Source: DASYLJ01 sp964432595
GTDB taxonomy: Bacteria; Desulfobacterota; Binatia; DP-6
Assembly: GCA_964432595.1 (NCBI GenBank)
Contig: CAYSOF010000002.1
Location: 186,001 to 250,000, forward strand
Direction of reading: 5' to 3'
Length of the DNA: 64,000 nt
Positions 1 to 8,289 of this stretch are shown here, one piece after another. Every line of letters starts with the position of its first letter. The stretch's first letter is position 1. The notes under the pieces are model-generated. The model did no database searches. It was not told the origin of the DNA and worked only from the letters and a program-made list of their open reading frames with translations. Made by a program: the position numbers and the translations under genes.

Positions 1-964
1 GGTGTCCGGTCTCCGGCGCGAGAACCGCGTCCTGCGCCGGGCGATCGACGAGCCCGCGGTGCTGGCGTCGTCCGATCCACGGATGCAGCGCGTGCTCGAC
101 ACCGCACGGCAGGTCGCGACGAGCGAGGCGACGGTCCTCCTCACCGGCGAGAGCGGCACCGGCAAGAACGTGCTGGCGTCGGCGATCCACCGGTGGAGCC
201 CGCGGTCGGCCGGACCGTTCGTGACCATCGCGTGCACGACCCTGTCGGAGCATTTGCTCGAGAGCGAGCTGTTCGGGCACGTGAAGGGCGCGTTCACCGG
301 CGCCTGGCGCGACAAACCGGGACGGCTCGAGGCCGCGCGCGGGGGGACGGTCTTCCTCGACGAGGTCGGCGAGCTGCCGCCGGAGCTGCAGGCGAAGCTG
401 CTGCGGTTCCTCGAAGAGCGTCGCTTCGAGCGCGTCGGCGGCGACGCCGTCATCGACGTCGACGTGCGCATCGTCGCGGCGACGAACCGCGACCTGCATG
501 CCGAGGTCGCCGCCGGGCGTTTTCGCAGCGACCTGTTTTACCGGCTGAACGTGGTGGCGCTCTCGCTGCCGCCGCTGCGCGACCGCCGAGGCGACCTCGA
601 CGCGCTCGTCGCGCACATCCTCCCCGTGCTGAGCGCCCGCCATCGCCGGCCGGTGCCGTCGCTCGACGAGGCGGCGCGTGCAGCGCTCCACGCGTACTCC
701 TGGCCGGGCAACGTGCGCGAGCTCGTCAACGCGCTCGAGCACGCCCTGGTGCTCGCCGGCGACGGGATCATCGACGTGAACGAGCTGCCCGATGCCGTGC
801 TCGCTCCGCCCGCTCCGCGCTCGGCGGACGCGCTGGAGGACGTCGAGCGGGCGCACGTCCGCGAGGTGCTCGCGGAGTCCGCGACCCTGGAAGAGGCTGC
901 GTCGCGCCTGGGCATCAACGTGACGACGCTCTGGCGCAAGCGACGGCGTTGGGGTCTCGACTGA
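1..964 (+). CDS. Sigma-54-dependent transcriptional activator, 5'-truncated
   Basis: About 320 residues are visible and the gene probably begins before the window, so a receiver or other sensor domain may be missing. The AAA+ domain is clear: Walker A GESGTGKN near residue 48, the sigma-54 contact loop GAFTGA near residue 97, and a Walker B segment TVFLDEVGE near residue 114. An arginine-rich RLNVVALSLPPLRDRRGD stretch follows. The C-terminus carries a Fis-type helix-turn-helix ending in TTLWRKRRRWGL, the form seen in NtrC/AlgB-type response regulators. The family remodels sigma-54 RNA polymerase using ATP. The target genes cannot be told from this window, because the next gene is convergent. 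A GTG at position 2 is in frame but is not favoured as a true start. Confidence 0.93.
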   Translation, partial: VSGLRRENRVLRRAIDEPAVLASSDPRMQRVLDTARQVATSEATVLLTGESGTGKNVLASAIHRWSPRSAGPFVTIACTTLSEHLLESELFGHVKGAFTGAWRDKPGRLEAARGGTVFLDEVGELPPELQAKLLRFLEERRFERVGGDAVIDVDVRIVAATNRDLHAEVAAGRFRSDLFYRLNVVALSLPPLRDRRGDLDALVAHILPVLSARHRRPVPSLDEAARAALHAYSWPGNVRELVNALEHALVLAGDGIIDVNELPDAVLAPPAPRSADALEDVERAHVREVLAESATLEEAASRLGINVTTLWRKRRRWGLD

Positions 965-1088
965 CGTCGCGCCGCGCGCCGGCGCCTTGGAGGCAGCGCG
1001 CGTCGACTAGGTGGTAGCAATGTCGCAAACTCCCGCTTGTCGGCGGCGACGGCCTCCGGGTATGCCCGCTTCGGAGCTCGAGTAGCCG

Positions 1089-3785
1089 TCAGCGGCCGAC
1101 GGCGCTGCGCGGCGCCGTCGGCTCCTCGCGCGCCGCGGCCAGGTCCTGGAGGCAGCGGATCACGAGCGCCGTCCAGCCGGTCTGGTGGCTCGCGCCGATG
1201 CCGCGGCCGGTGTCGCCGTGGAAGTACTCGTGGAACAGCACGAGGTCCTTCCAGTGCGGGTCGTCGGCCCAGCGCGTGTCGTCGCCGTTGCACGCGCGGC
1301 GGCCGTGCGCGTCGGGTACGAACAACGTCGTGAGACGGCGGGAGATCTCGTCGGCCGCCTCCTTGAGCGTGGCCATGCGGCCCGAGCCCGTCGGCAGCTC
1401 GACTCGGAAGTCGTCGCCGAAGAAGTGGTGGTAGCGCTCGAGCGCCTCGATGATGAGGTAGTTCAGCGGGAACCACACGGGACCGCGCCAGTTCGAGTTG
1501 CCGCCGAACATGCCCGTGTCGGACTCGCCCGGCACGTAGGTCACACGGTGCTCCACGCCGTCGGTGCGGATGACGAACGGGTGCTGCTCGTGGAACTTCG
1601 ACACGGAGCGGATGCCGTGCGGCGAGAGGAACTCGTTCTCGTCGAGCAGGTAGCGCAGCATGCGCTCGAGCCGCTCGCGTGACGGGATGGCGAGCAGGCG
1701 GCGACGATGGCCGAGCTTGCCGGTCATGCACGAGATCTGCCGCGCCAGGTCCGGCCGGTTCTCGAGGAACCAGCTCATGCGCTTGGAGAAGCCCGGCAGG
1801 TGCCCCATCGTCTCCTCGTCGAGCACGCTGACCGCCAGCAGCGGGACGAACCCGACGAGCGAGCGCACGCGCAGCGGCTGGGTCTTCCCGTCGAGCAGCA
1901 GCTGGTCGTAGTAGAAGCCGTCGACGTCGCACCAGAGGCCCGAGCCGCCGAGCTCGTTCATGGCGTCGGCGATCGCGACGAAGTGCTCGAAGAACTTGGA
2001 CGCCATGTCCTCCGTGGCGGGATTGTCCTTCGACAGCTCGAGCGACATCGCGAGCAGCGTGATCGCGTAGAACGCCATCCACGCCGTGCCGTCTGCCTGC
2101 TCGAGGACCGCGTTGCCCGGCAGTGGCCGCGAGCGGTCGAAGACGCCGATGTTGTCGAGGCCGAGGAAGCCGCCGCCGAAGAGGTTGTTGCCCTCGACGT
2201 CCTTGCGGTTCACCCACCACGTGAAGTTGAGGCAGAGCTTCTGGAAGACGCGCGACAGGAAGACACGGTCGCGCTGTCCGCGGTCGGCGGCGATCTTGTA
2301 CGTTCGCCACGCCGCCCAGGCGTGCACCGGCGGGTTCACGTCGCCGAACGCGAACTCGTACGCCGGCAGCTGGCCGTTCGGGTGCATGTACCACTCGCGC
2401 AGGAACAGGACGAGCTGCGCCTTCGCGAAGTCGGGGTCGACGTGCGCGAACGGCAGCATGTGGAACGCGAGATCCCATGCCGCGTACCACGGGTACTCCC
2501 ACTTGTCGGGCATGGACACGACGTCGCGGTTGTAGAGGTGCTGCCACTCGGCGTTGCGGCCGTGCGCGCGCTCGGGCGGCGGCGGGGGTTGCGCGGGGTC
2601 GCCCTCGAGCCAGGTGCGGACGTCGTACTTGTAGAACTGCTTGCTCCACAGGAGACCGGCCGATGCCTGGCGGATCACGCGCCGCTCCTCGTCGGTGGCG
2701 GCGGGCGGGATGCGCAGGTCGTAGAACGCGTCGGCCTCGGCGATCCGCGTCGCGAAGGTCCGGTCGAACGCCGGCCCGAACGGCTCCGCCGGCGTCTCGG
2801 CGTCGGCGAAGAGCCGCAGCCGCACGACGCGCTCGCCGCCGGCCGGCACCTGCAGGACGTAGTGCGCCGCCGCCTTCGTACCGATGCGCGACGGGTTCAC
2901 CGCGTCGAGCCGGCCGTGGACGACGTACTCGTCGAACGCGTCCTTCACGTGTGGCTGCGCGTTCGGCACGCCGAACAGCCGCTGCGCGTTCGTCTCGTTC
3001 TCGGTGAAGAGGAGCGGCACGCCGGGATCGTCGACGACGAGATGGAAGCGGCCGAGCGACGCGTGCTCCGCGAGCAGGCTGCCGGCGCCCTGCTGCGAGA
3101 GGTGCGGCCGCGGCCAGTAGCCTTCGCCCGTGCGGCCCCACGACCACGTGTTGCGGAACCACAGCGTCGGCAGCAGGTGCAGCGTCGCGGCCTCGGGGCC
3201 GCGGTTCGCGACGGTGATCTGGACGAGCACGTCGTTCGGACCGGCCTTCGCGTACTCGGCGAGGACGTCGAAGTAGCGGCCGTCGTCCAACACCGTCGTG
3301 TCGATCAGCTCGAACTCGGGGTCGTGCTTGCCGCGGCGGCGGTTCTCCTCGACCAGCCACGAGTACGGAAAGGCGCGCTGCGGATACTTGTAGAGCGCCT
3401 TCATGTACGAGTGGGTCGGCGTGGAGTCGAGGTAGAAGTAGCACTCCTTCACGTCCTCGCCGTGATTGCCCTCCGGCCCGGTGAGTCCGAAGAGCCGCTC
3501 CTTCAGGATGGGGTCGACGCCGTTCCAGAGTGCCAGCGCGAAGCACATGCGGCTCTGATGGTCGGTGATGCCGAGGAGCCCGTCCTCGCCCCAGCGGTAC
3601 GCGCGGCTGCGCGCGTGGTCGTGCGGGAAGTAGTCCCAGCAGCTGCCCCAGGGCGAGTAGTCCTCGCGCACGGTGCCCCACTGCCGCTCGGCGAGATAGG
3701 GCCCCCAGCGTTTCCAGTCCTTCTCGCGACGGACCGCTTCGCCGAGCCGTCGCTGCTCGGCGTCCGCTGGTTCGGGCTGCGTCAT
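1089..3785 (-). CDS. MGH1/GH63-like glycoside hydrolase
   Basis: 898 residues from ATG 3785 (MTQPEP); further in-frame codons upstream look non-coding. The protein resembles the large glucosidase/mannosylglycerate-hydrolase-like group with an (alpha/alpha)6 barrel: an N-terminal beta-rich domain (about residues 1-330, with WGSCWDYFPHDHARSRAYRW near the start) and a C-terminal barrel with KWEYPWYAAWDLAFHMLPFA, SNWRGPVWFPLNYL and GASHQTGWTAL. These aromatic and acidic motifs are typical of GH63/MGH1 enzymes that hydrolyse alpha-glucosides. There is no signal peptide, so it is probably cytoplasmic. It lies upstream of a run containing two further alpha-glucan enzymes, which suggests a role in storage polysaccharide or compatible-solute glucoside turnover. 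The exact substrate is unknown. Confidence 0.85.
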   Translation of the reverse strand: MTQPEPADAEQRRLGEAVRREKDWKRWGPYLAERQWGTVREDYSPWGSCWDYFPHDHARSRAYRWGEDGLLGITDHQSRMCFALALWNGVDPILKERLFGLTGPEGNHGEDVKECYFYLDSTPTHSYMKALYKYPQRAFPYSWLVEENRRRGKHDPEFELIDTTVLDDGRYFDVLAEYAKAGPNDVLVQITVANRGPEAATLHLLPTLWFRNTWSWGRTGEGYWPRPHLSQQGAGSLLAEHASLGRFHLVVDDPGVPLLFTENETNAQRLFGVPNAQPHVKDAFDEYVVHGRLDAVNPSRIGTKAAAHYVLQVPAGGERVVRLRLFADAETPAEPFGPAFDRTFATRIAEADAFYDLRIPPAATDEERRVIRQASAGLLWSKQFYKYDVRTWLEGDPAQPPPPPERAHGRNAEWQHLYNRDVVSMPDKWEYPWYAAWDLAFHMLPFAHVDPDFAKAQLVLFLREWYMHPNGQLPAYEFAFGDVNPPVHAWAAWRTYKIAADRGQRDRVFLSRVFQKLCLNFTWWVNRKDVEGNNLFGGGFLGLDNIGVFDRSRPLPGNAVLEQADGTAWMAFYAITLLAMSLELSKDNPATEDMASKFFEHFVAIADAMNELGGSGLWCDVDGFYYDQLLLDGKTQPLRVRSLVGFVPLLAVSVLDEETMGHLPGFSKRMSWFLENRPDLARQISCMTGKLGHRRRLLAIPSRERLERMLRYLLDENEFLSPHGIRSVSKFHEQHPFVIRTDGVEHRVTYVPGESDTGMFGGNSNWRGPVWFPLNYLIIEALERYHHFFGDDFRVELPTGSGRMATLKEAADEISRRLTTLFVPDAHGRRACNGDDTRWADDPHWKDLVLFHEYFHGDTGRGIGASHQTGWTALVIRCLQDLAAAREEPTAPRSAVGR

Positions 3786-3914
3786 GCCCGCTTCGATGCC
3801 GTGTCCCACCGATCGTTTCCCCTCGGGGAGTGAACCACGGCCCGATCCCACATGCACGCACGCGGCTCGAGATCGTCGTTGCCTGCGGCATGCCGATCGC
3901 GATAGCACGGGACC

Positions 3915-5519
3915 ATGTGGCGCATCCGTGCGGTCGTCGCTCTGCTGCTCGCCGCCCTGGCCGGCCCGTCGCGCGCGCAGGAGCCGGTCGACCTCGGCGT
4001 CCTGGCCACGGGACCGTCTGGCGTGGAGTGGATGATGCCGATCGGCCGGTCGGTCGTCGTCGGCTTGGCTGGTGGGCTTTGGGGCTCGGACGGCACGCCC
4101 GAGGGCACGCGGCGCCTACCCGTCGACGTGATGCTGCAGGACGACATGGTGGCTGCCGGCGACGCCGTATTCTTCCTGCGCGGCGACTTCGTGGCGCCCG
4201 AGCTGTGGCGCACCGACGCGACGCCCGCCGGCACCACGCTGGTGCAGCCGCTTCCGCCGGGGCTCTGGCGCCTGCACGTCCTCGGCGCGGAGCTGCTCGG
4301 CATCCAGGTGTCGGACGCGGGCGACGCGATCTGGTCACTGGCGGGTGCGCCGGGCGCGCCCCGCACGCTCGCTGCGCTGCCGGACGGCGTGGCATGGACG
4401 TTCCTGCCGGTCGGCGAACGACTGCTGGTCGTCGGCGCGGGCCCTACGCCCATCTGGCGGTTCGAGCGTGCGGACGAGCGCCTCGTGCCCGTGTCGGATC
4501 GCACCGGTGGGACGATCCACCACGTTGCCGGCGACAGCGTCCTCTACACGCTCGAGGACTGCGACGGTGCCACGTGCTTGTGGCGAACCGACGGCACCGC
4601 CGAGGGCAACGAGCTGCTGCGGACCCACCCGCGCCCGCTGCCGGTGCAGACCGAAGCCGCGGCAGTCGGTGACACGCTCGTCTACACCGCGTACGGCGAC
4701 GACGGGCGCATGGCGTACTGGGGGCTCTTGCCGGAGGCGCCGACGTCGGCGGTGCTGCGCGCCACCGACCATCCGGTCGCGTGTACGACGCCTTCCTTCG
4801 GCGGCCTGTACTGTTGGCAGCCCGCGTTCGGCGGCGGCTTCTCCCTGTTCACCGACACGTTCCTCCGGCGCTTCCGGTTCGTCGTCGACGACGTGGCGCT
4901 CGAGAGCGACGGCTCGCCGTCCGGCACCATGTCGCCACGGACGTTCCCGTTCGTGCCCTCTACGTCGTTCTTCCCCGTCGGCGACGGCGCGCTGGTCGGA
5001 GTCGGCACGGACTCACCCGGCGGAGCGTTCCCCGCGTCGCTCTGGCACACCGACGGTGCGCCCGAGGATGCGCGCGAGCTCGGCTCGTTGCCCGAGACTC
5101 CGTCGGATTTCGTCAATGCCGGCGGCCGGGTCTACTTCGTCACCGGATCGATCATCACGGGGTTGCCGTTCGAGAGCCCGCTTCGACTCCATCGCGTCGA
5201 CCTCGCCTGCGCCGATCCCGCGCTCGACGGGCCGGCCGAGACGGCGTGCTGGGTCGATCAGGCGCGCGTCGCGCTGGCATGCGCCGCCGACGGCTCGTTC
5301 CGGCGCGGGCTGTCGAAGAAGCTCCAAAGGGTGGTGGCCATCCTGCAGCGCGCAGCGACCGTCGCCGAGCGCCGTCGAACGCGGCTCACGTCGCGCGCCA
5401 CGCGTCTCCTCGCTCGCATCGGGCATCGCGTCACGAGCGCGCGCGGCGCGCGCAAGCTCGGCGTCGACTGCGCGGCCAGCGTCGGCGACCGCGTGCGGCA
5501 ACTCACGACGGGAGGGTGA
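3915..5519 (+). CDS. Secreted ELWxxDGT-repeat protein with C-terminal Cys-helix module
   Basis: 534 residues beginning with a signal peptide (RIRAVVALLLAALAGPSRAQ). The body carries at least four repeats of the pattern xLWxxDGTPxGT: GLWGSDGTPEGT, ELWRTDATPAGT, CLWRTDGTAEGN and SLWHTDGAPEDA. This is the beta-propeller-like 'ELWxxDGT' repeat of secreted myxobacterial and related proteins, whose biochemical role is not established. From about residue 432 the protein changes to an Ala/Arg/Leu-rich helical region bounded by cysteines (ACWVD, ALACA, GVDCAASVGDRVRQL). The same type of C-terminus recurs in the secreted protein at 45067-46365. It is divergent from the GH63-like gene (129 bp gap) and convergent with the radical SAM gene. 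Probably extracellular or periplasmic. Confidence 0.75.
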   Translation: MWRIRAVVALLLAALAGPSRAQEPVDLGVLATGPSGVEWMMPIGRSVVVGLAGGLWGSDGTPEGTRRLPVDVMLQDDMVAAGDAVFFLRGDFVAPELWRTDATPAGTTLVQPLPPGLWRLHVLGAELLGIQVSDAGDAIWSLAGAPGAPRTLAALPDGVAWTFLPVGERLLVVGAGPTPIWRFERADERLVPVSDRTGGTIHHVAGDSVLYTLEDCDGATCLWRTDGTAEGNELLRTHPRPLPVQTEAAAVGDTLVYTAYGDDGRMAYWGLLPEAPTSAVLRATDHPVACTTPSFGGLYCWQPAFGGGFSLFTDTFLRRFRFVVDDVALESDGSPSGTMSPRTFPFVPSTSFFPVGDGALVGVGTDSPGGAFPASLWHTDGAPEDARELGSLPETPSDFVNAGGRVYFVTGSIITGLPFESPLRLHRVDLACADPALDGPAETACWVDQARVALACAADGSFRRGLSKKLQRVVAILQRAATVAERRRTRLTSRATRLLARIGHRVTSARGARKLGVDCAASVGDRVRQLTTGG

Positions 5520-5537
5520 TGGCCCTCGAAGCCGAGA

Positions 5538-6485
5538 TCACGGTCGCGCTTCAGAAGCTCGAGTGACCGCCGGAACGAACGGCGGGCGCGTGTATTTCTC
5601 GCAGAAGTACGGACAGTACGACGTGTCGCACGGCGTCGGTCCGTCGTGCAGCCGGACGCTGCGGGCGAGGACGTTGCCGAGCCGCTCGCCCGAGCCGCAG
5701 CGCAGCACGGTACCGTCGGGATCGATGCGCACGAACGTCTGCCCAGAGCCGCAGAGGCGGCCACGGTAGTCCGGTAGCCCCTCCAGCAGATGGTCGTCGC
5801 CGAGCATCGCGATCGTCGGCGCCTCGCCCATCGCGGTCCACTCGCGCGCGTACGCCGGCCGGGCCGCCTCGAGCCATTCGACGATCGCCGCGCGCTCGTC
5901 GTGCGTGTACGCGTCGGGATACGCGCGGCCGTCCCACGTGCCGCGCGCGGCCTTCGGGATCGGCACGATGCCGAAGGCGCGCAGCGCATGGTCGACGTCG
6001 GGGAAGGCGGCGATCGCCTCGGACGTCATCACCACCGAGACGAGCACGGTGAAGCCGCGCGCGCGCAGTCGGCGCACGCGCGCCGCGAAGGGCGCCAGGC
6101 CGCCGCGCGTCCGTCGCTGTTCCGGATGCACGGCGGCATGGACGTAGTGGACCCGCGTCGGGTCGACACGCGCGGCGAAGTCGTCCACCGACGGGTGCGA
6201 GAGGTTCGTGTTGATCGAGAGCACGTGCCGTCGCGTGAGATGGCGACACAGGTCGACGAAGTCCGGGTAGACGAACGGCTCGCCGCCCGTGACGTGCAGC
6301 AGCCAGCGACGTCCCGTCGCCGCGAACCCGGCCTCCCACTCTGCCGGCGAGCCGTGCACCACGAGCTTCTCGCCGAGCATCGACGGCGGGAAGAAGCAGT
6401 ACGGGCAGCGGAAGTTGCACGTGAACAGCAGCAGCCAGTCCGCCTCGACGTCGTAGGCGAGCCGGCGCGCGCGTCGCCACCACAC
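5538..6485 (-). CDS. Radical SAM protein with SPASM-like C-terminus
   Basis: About 315 residues if GTG 6485 is the start; the frame is open further upstream and no strong ribosome site decides it. The cluster motif CNFRCPYC (CxxxCxxC) sits near residue 24, followed by HVTGGEPFVYPDF, the SAM-binding GGE motif, so it is a genuine radical SAM TIM-barrel protein. The C-terminal third has extra cysteines (LCGSGQ, LRCGSGE, PCDTSYCPYFCEKY), as expected of a SPASM or twitch auxiliary iron-sulfur cluster domain. Such proteins modify peptides, or act as anaerobic sulfatase-maturase or cofactor enzymes. No precursor peptide is visible next to it, so the substrate is unknown. It is the last gene of a run that includes cytidine deaminase and an M23 peptidase. 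Confidence 0.85.
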   Translation of the reverse strand: MWWRRARRLAYDVEADWLLLFTCNFRCPYCFFPPSMLGEKLVVHGSPAEWEAGFAATGRRWLLHVTGGEPFVYPDFVDLCRHLTRRHVLSINTNLSHPSVDDFAARVDPTRVHYVHAAVHPEQRRTRGGLAPFAARVRRLRARGFTVLVSVVMTSEAIAAFPDVDHALRAFGIVPIPKAARGTWDGRAYPDAYTHDERAAIVEWLEAARPAYAREWTAMGEAPTIAMLGDDHLLEGLPDYRGRLCGSGQTFVRIDPDGTVLRCGSGERLGNVLARSVRLHDGPTPCDTSYCPYFCEKYTRPPFVPAVTRASEARP

Positions 6486-6634
6486 GTCCGGAGCAATAGC
6501 ACGTTCCGGTTGAGCCGCGAGTCGCCATCGCGCTCGGACGCTCGTATGACCCTGCGTCGCGTCGCGCAGTGGAGCGTCCGCCCGGCCATCCTGGGCGGCG
6601 TCCTCGCGACGGCGGCGCAGCGCAGCGCGGCTCG

Positions 6635-7045
6635 TCAGCCCTTGTGAGGCAGCTGCGGGGCGAGCTCCCGCAGCGCTGCGCGCTGCACCTCGCCCTTGCC
6701 GTCCGACGCGACGACCGTCACGTCCGGGCCACCGAGCTCGAGCGCGACCTGCAGGCAGGCGCCGCACGGCCACGTGAGGCGTCCGTCGGTACGCGCCGAC
6801 ACGAGCGCCAGCACGAGCGGACGGCCCGCCTCCTGCGCGACGGTCGCGAACAGCGCGGCCCGCTCGGCGCACATCGCGAGACCGAGCGAGACGTTCTCGA
6901 CGAGCGCGCCCGGAACGATCACGTCGCGGTCCGTCGCCACCGCCGCGCCCATCGCGAACTTCGAGTACGGCACGTAGGCGCGCTCGCGCGCGGTGGTCGC
7001 GGTGGCGAGGGCGGCCTTCACTCGGTCTTCGTCGTGGCTGGCCAT
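6635..7045 (-). CDS. cdd: Cytidine deaminase
   Basis: 136 residues from ATG 7045 (MASHDED); ATG 7054 is an alternative three codons upstream. It is a homotetramer-type cytidine deaminase by length and motif. The catalytic GLAMCAERAA segment holds the zinc Cys and the proton-shuttle Glu. The second zinc motif, PCGACLQVALEL, supplies the other two cysteines, and the substrate-binding VENVSLG precedes them. The enzyme converts cytidine or deoxycytidine to uridine or deoxyuridine in the cytoplasm for pyrimidine salvage. It lies in a minus-strand run behind the M23 gene (45 bp gap); co-transcription looks plausible but no functional link to its neighbours is evident. Confidence 0.95.
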   Translation of the reverse strand: MASHDEDRVKAALATATTARERAYVPYSKFAMGAAVATDRDVIVPGALVENVSLGLAMCAERAALFATVAQEAGRPLVLALVSARTDGRLTWPCGACLQVALELGGPDVTVVASDGKGEVQRAALRELAPQLPHKG

Positions 7046-7090
7046 CGCCAGCACCGATACGGCGGAATCGACGGCGCGGGAAGTACCGAT

Positions 7091-8245
7091 CTAGTCGCCG
7101 AAGCGGACGATCGACTGGTCGAGCGGCAGCGCGCGGCTGGCACGCACGGGCGGTGCGACCGGCGTCACCGCGAGCGGCGTGCCGTCCGCCTCGGCGGTGT
7201 CGAACGCCGCCGTTCCCGGGGAGTGGCCGACGACGTCGAACGCGTCGATCTCGTACGGCAGCCCGTTCGAGTCGAGGCCCGAGGGTCCGTCCATCACGTG
7301 GAAATGCAGGTGGGGGGCGAGCGAGTTGCCGGAGTTGCCGACCAGTCCGAGGACCTGCCCGCGTCGGACGCGCTCGCCGGGACGCACGCGGACGCTGCCG
7401 GGCTGGAGATGCGCGTACAGCGCGAATCGCCCTTGGCCCAGGTCGAGCACCACCGCGTTGCCGTCCGCCTGCATGATCGAGATCGCCTCCGGAAACTTGC
7501 CCGGCGTCTGCTCCGGCTGGTCGTTCACGACCGACGCGACGCGTGCGTCGGCGACGGCGATGGCCTCCGTGCCGTAGATCGCGTAGCTGCCCGGCTGCTC
7601 GCGCGGCCCGACGTAGATGCGGCCGGCGTCGTCCAGCTGTTCCCAGTCGACGGCGAACCGTTGGGCGATGCGCACCCGGCCGTCGACGGGCAGCGCGGCG
7701 CGGGTGTGGCGGGTGGCGTCGCAGCACGAGTCGGCGGCGATGTACGCGTCGCCGCGAAGCGGCGGGCCGATGACGACGGGCCTTCGGCGATCGACGGTCA
7801 CGTCGCCGCCGTCGAACGTCATCTGCCGCTGTCCGGGGGGCGCCGCCGCGACCTCGGCGCGCACCACGTGCGAGAGCTTTGCCGGCACCGGTCCGCCCGC
7901 GGGCAGCACGACGTGCACGAACAGCAGCGACGTGGCGCTGCTCGCGATGGTCCCGGTCGGGTCGCGCCGTCCGGCGGGCTGCAGGCGCCCCGAGACGGCC
8001 GGGGCGTCGAGCGTCGCGACCGGGCGGCCGTCGCCGAGCACGTCGACACCTTCGACCGTCGACTCGGCGCTCGAGAAGTTCGTGATCCAGAGCTCGTACA
8101 CCAGGTGCATGCGGCCGTCGGAGCCACGGAAGGGCATGGGCGCGTCGTGGACCGCGAGCAACAGCGGCGTCATCCGCTCCCCGCCGCGGGCGACGGCGAC
8201 ACACGCCACGGTCAGTCCAACGGCGAGCGCGAGCGCGATCCGCAT
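7091..8245 (-). CDS. Secreted M23-family peptidase-like protein
   Basis: 384 residues from ATG 8245 (MRIALALAV), with ATG 8254 also possible. A signal peptide is followed by a beta-sandwich-like region of about 130 residues containing LVYELWITNFSSA, then a LytM/M23 domain. Visible motifs are RIAQRFAVDW, FALYAHLQPGSVRVRPGERV, GQVLGLVGNSGNS and the zinc HxH motif HLHFHVMDG. In classical M23 enzymes the first ligand is His in HxxxD. Here the residue four before Asp in QRFAVDW is Arg, a form I recall in a subgroup of M23-like proteins. The protein probably acts on peptidoglycan or another envelope peptide, but activity is uncertain. It is 44 bp downstream of the GH15 gene on the same strand. Confidence 0.82.
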   Translation of the reverse strand: MRIALALAVGLTVACVAVARGGERMTPLLLAVHDAPMPFRGSDGRMHLVYELWITNFSSAESTVEGVDVLGDGRPVATLDAPAVSGRLQPAGRRDPTGTIASSATSLLFVHVVLPAGGPVPAKLSHVVRAEVAAAPPGQRQMTFDGGDVTVDRRRPVVIGPPLRGDAYIAADSCCDATRHTRAALPVDGRVRIAQRFAVDWEQLDDAGRIYVGPREQPGSYAIYGTEAIAVADARVASVVNDQPEQTPGKFPEAISIMQADGNAVVLDLGQGRFALYAHLQPGSVRVRPGERVRRGQVLGLVGNSGNSLAPHLHFHVMDGPSGLDSNGLPYEIDAFDVVGHSPGTAAFDTAEADGTPLAVTPVAPPVRASRALPLDQSIVRFGD

Positions 8246-8289
8246 GGGCGCCACGTAGCAAGGATGGTGGCGGAGTGCACGGTGGCGGG

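Noticed and set aside
965..1088. A possible hairpin GGG-TATG-CCC near 1060 as a bidirectional terminator between the convergent sigma-54 and GH63-like genes
   Set aside because: The stem is only three to five bases, no T-run follows on either strand and the surrounding sequence is uniformly GC-rich, so it is not supportable.
538..4395. A long open frame of about 1285 codons on the minus strand overlapping the sigma-54, GH63-like and ELWxxDGT genes
   Set aside because: It is a shadow frame: highly Arg/Ala/Pro-rich with no domain sense, lying in another frame of genes with clear motifs, as expected at very high GC.
5520..5566. A 15-codon frame (MALEAEITVALQKLE) next to the radical SAM gene as a possible precursor peptide
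   Set aside because: It overlaps the end of the radical SAM gene on the opposite strand, has no Cys, leader or core pattern and is very short.
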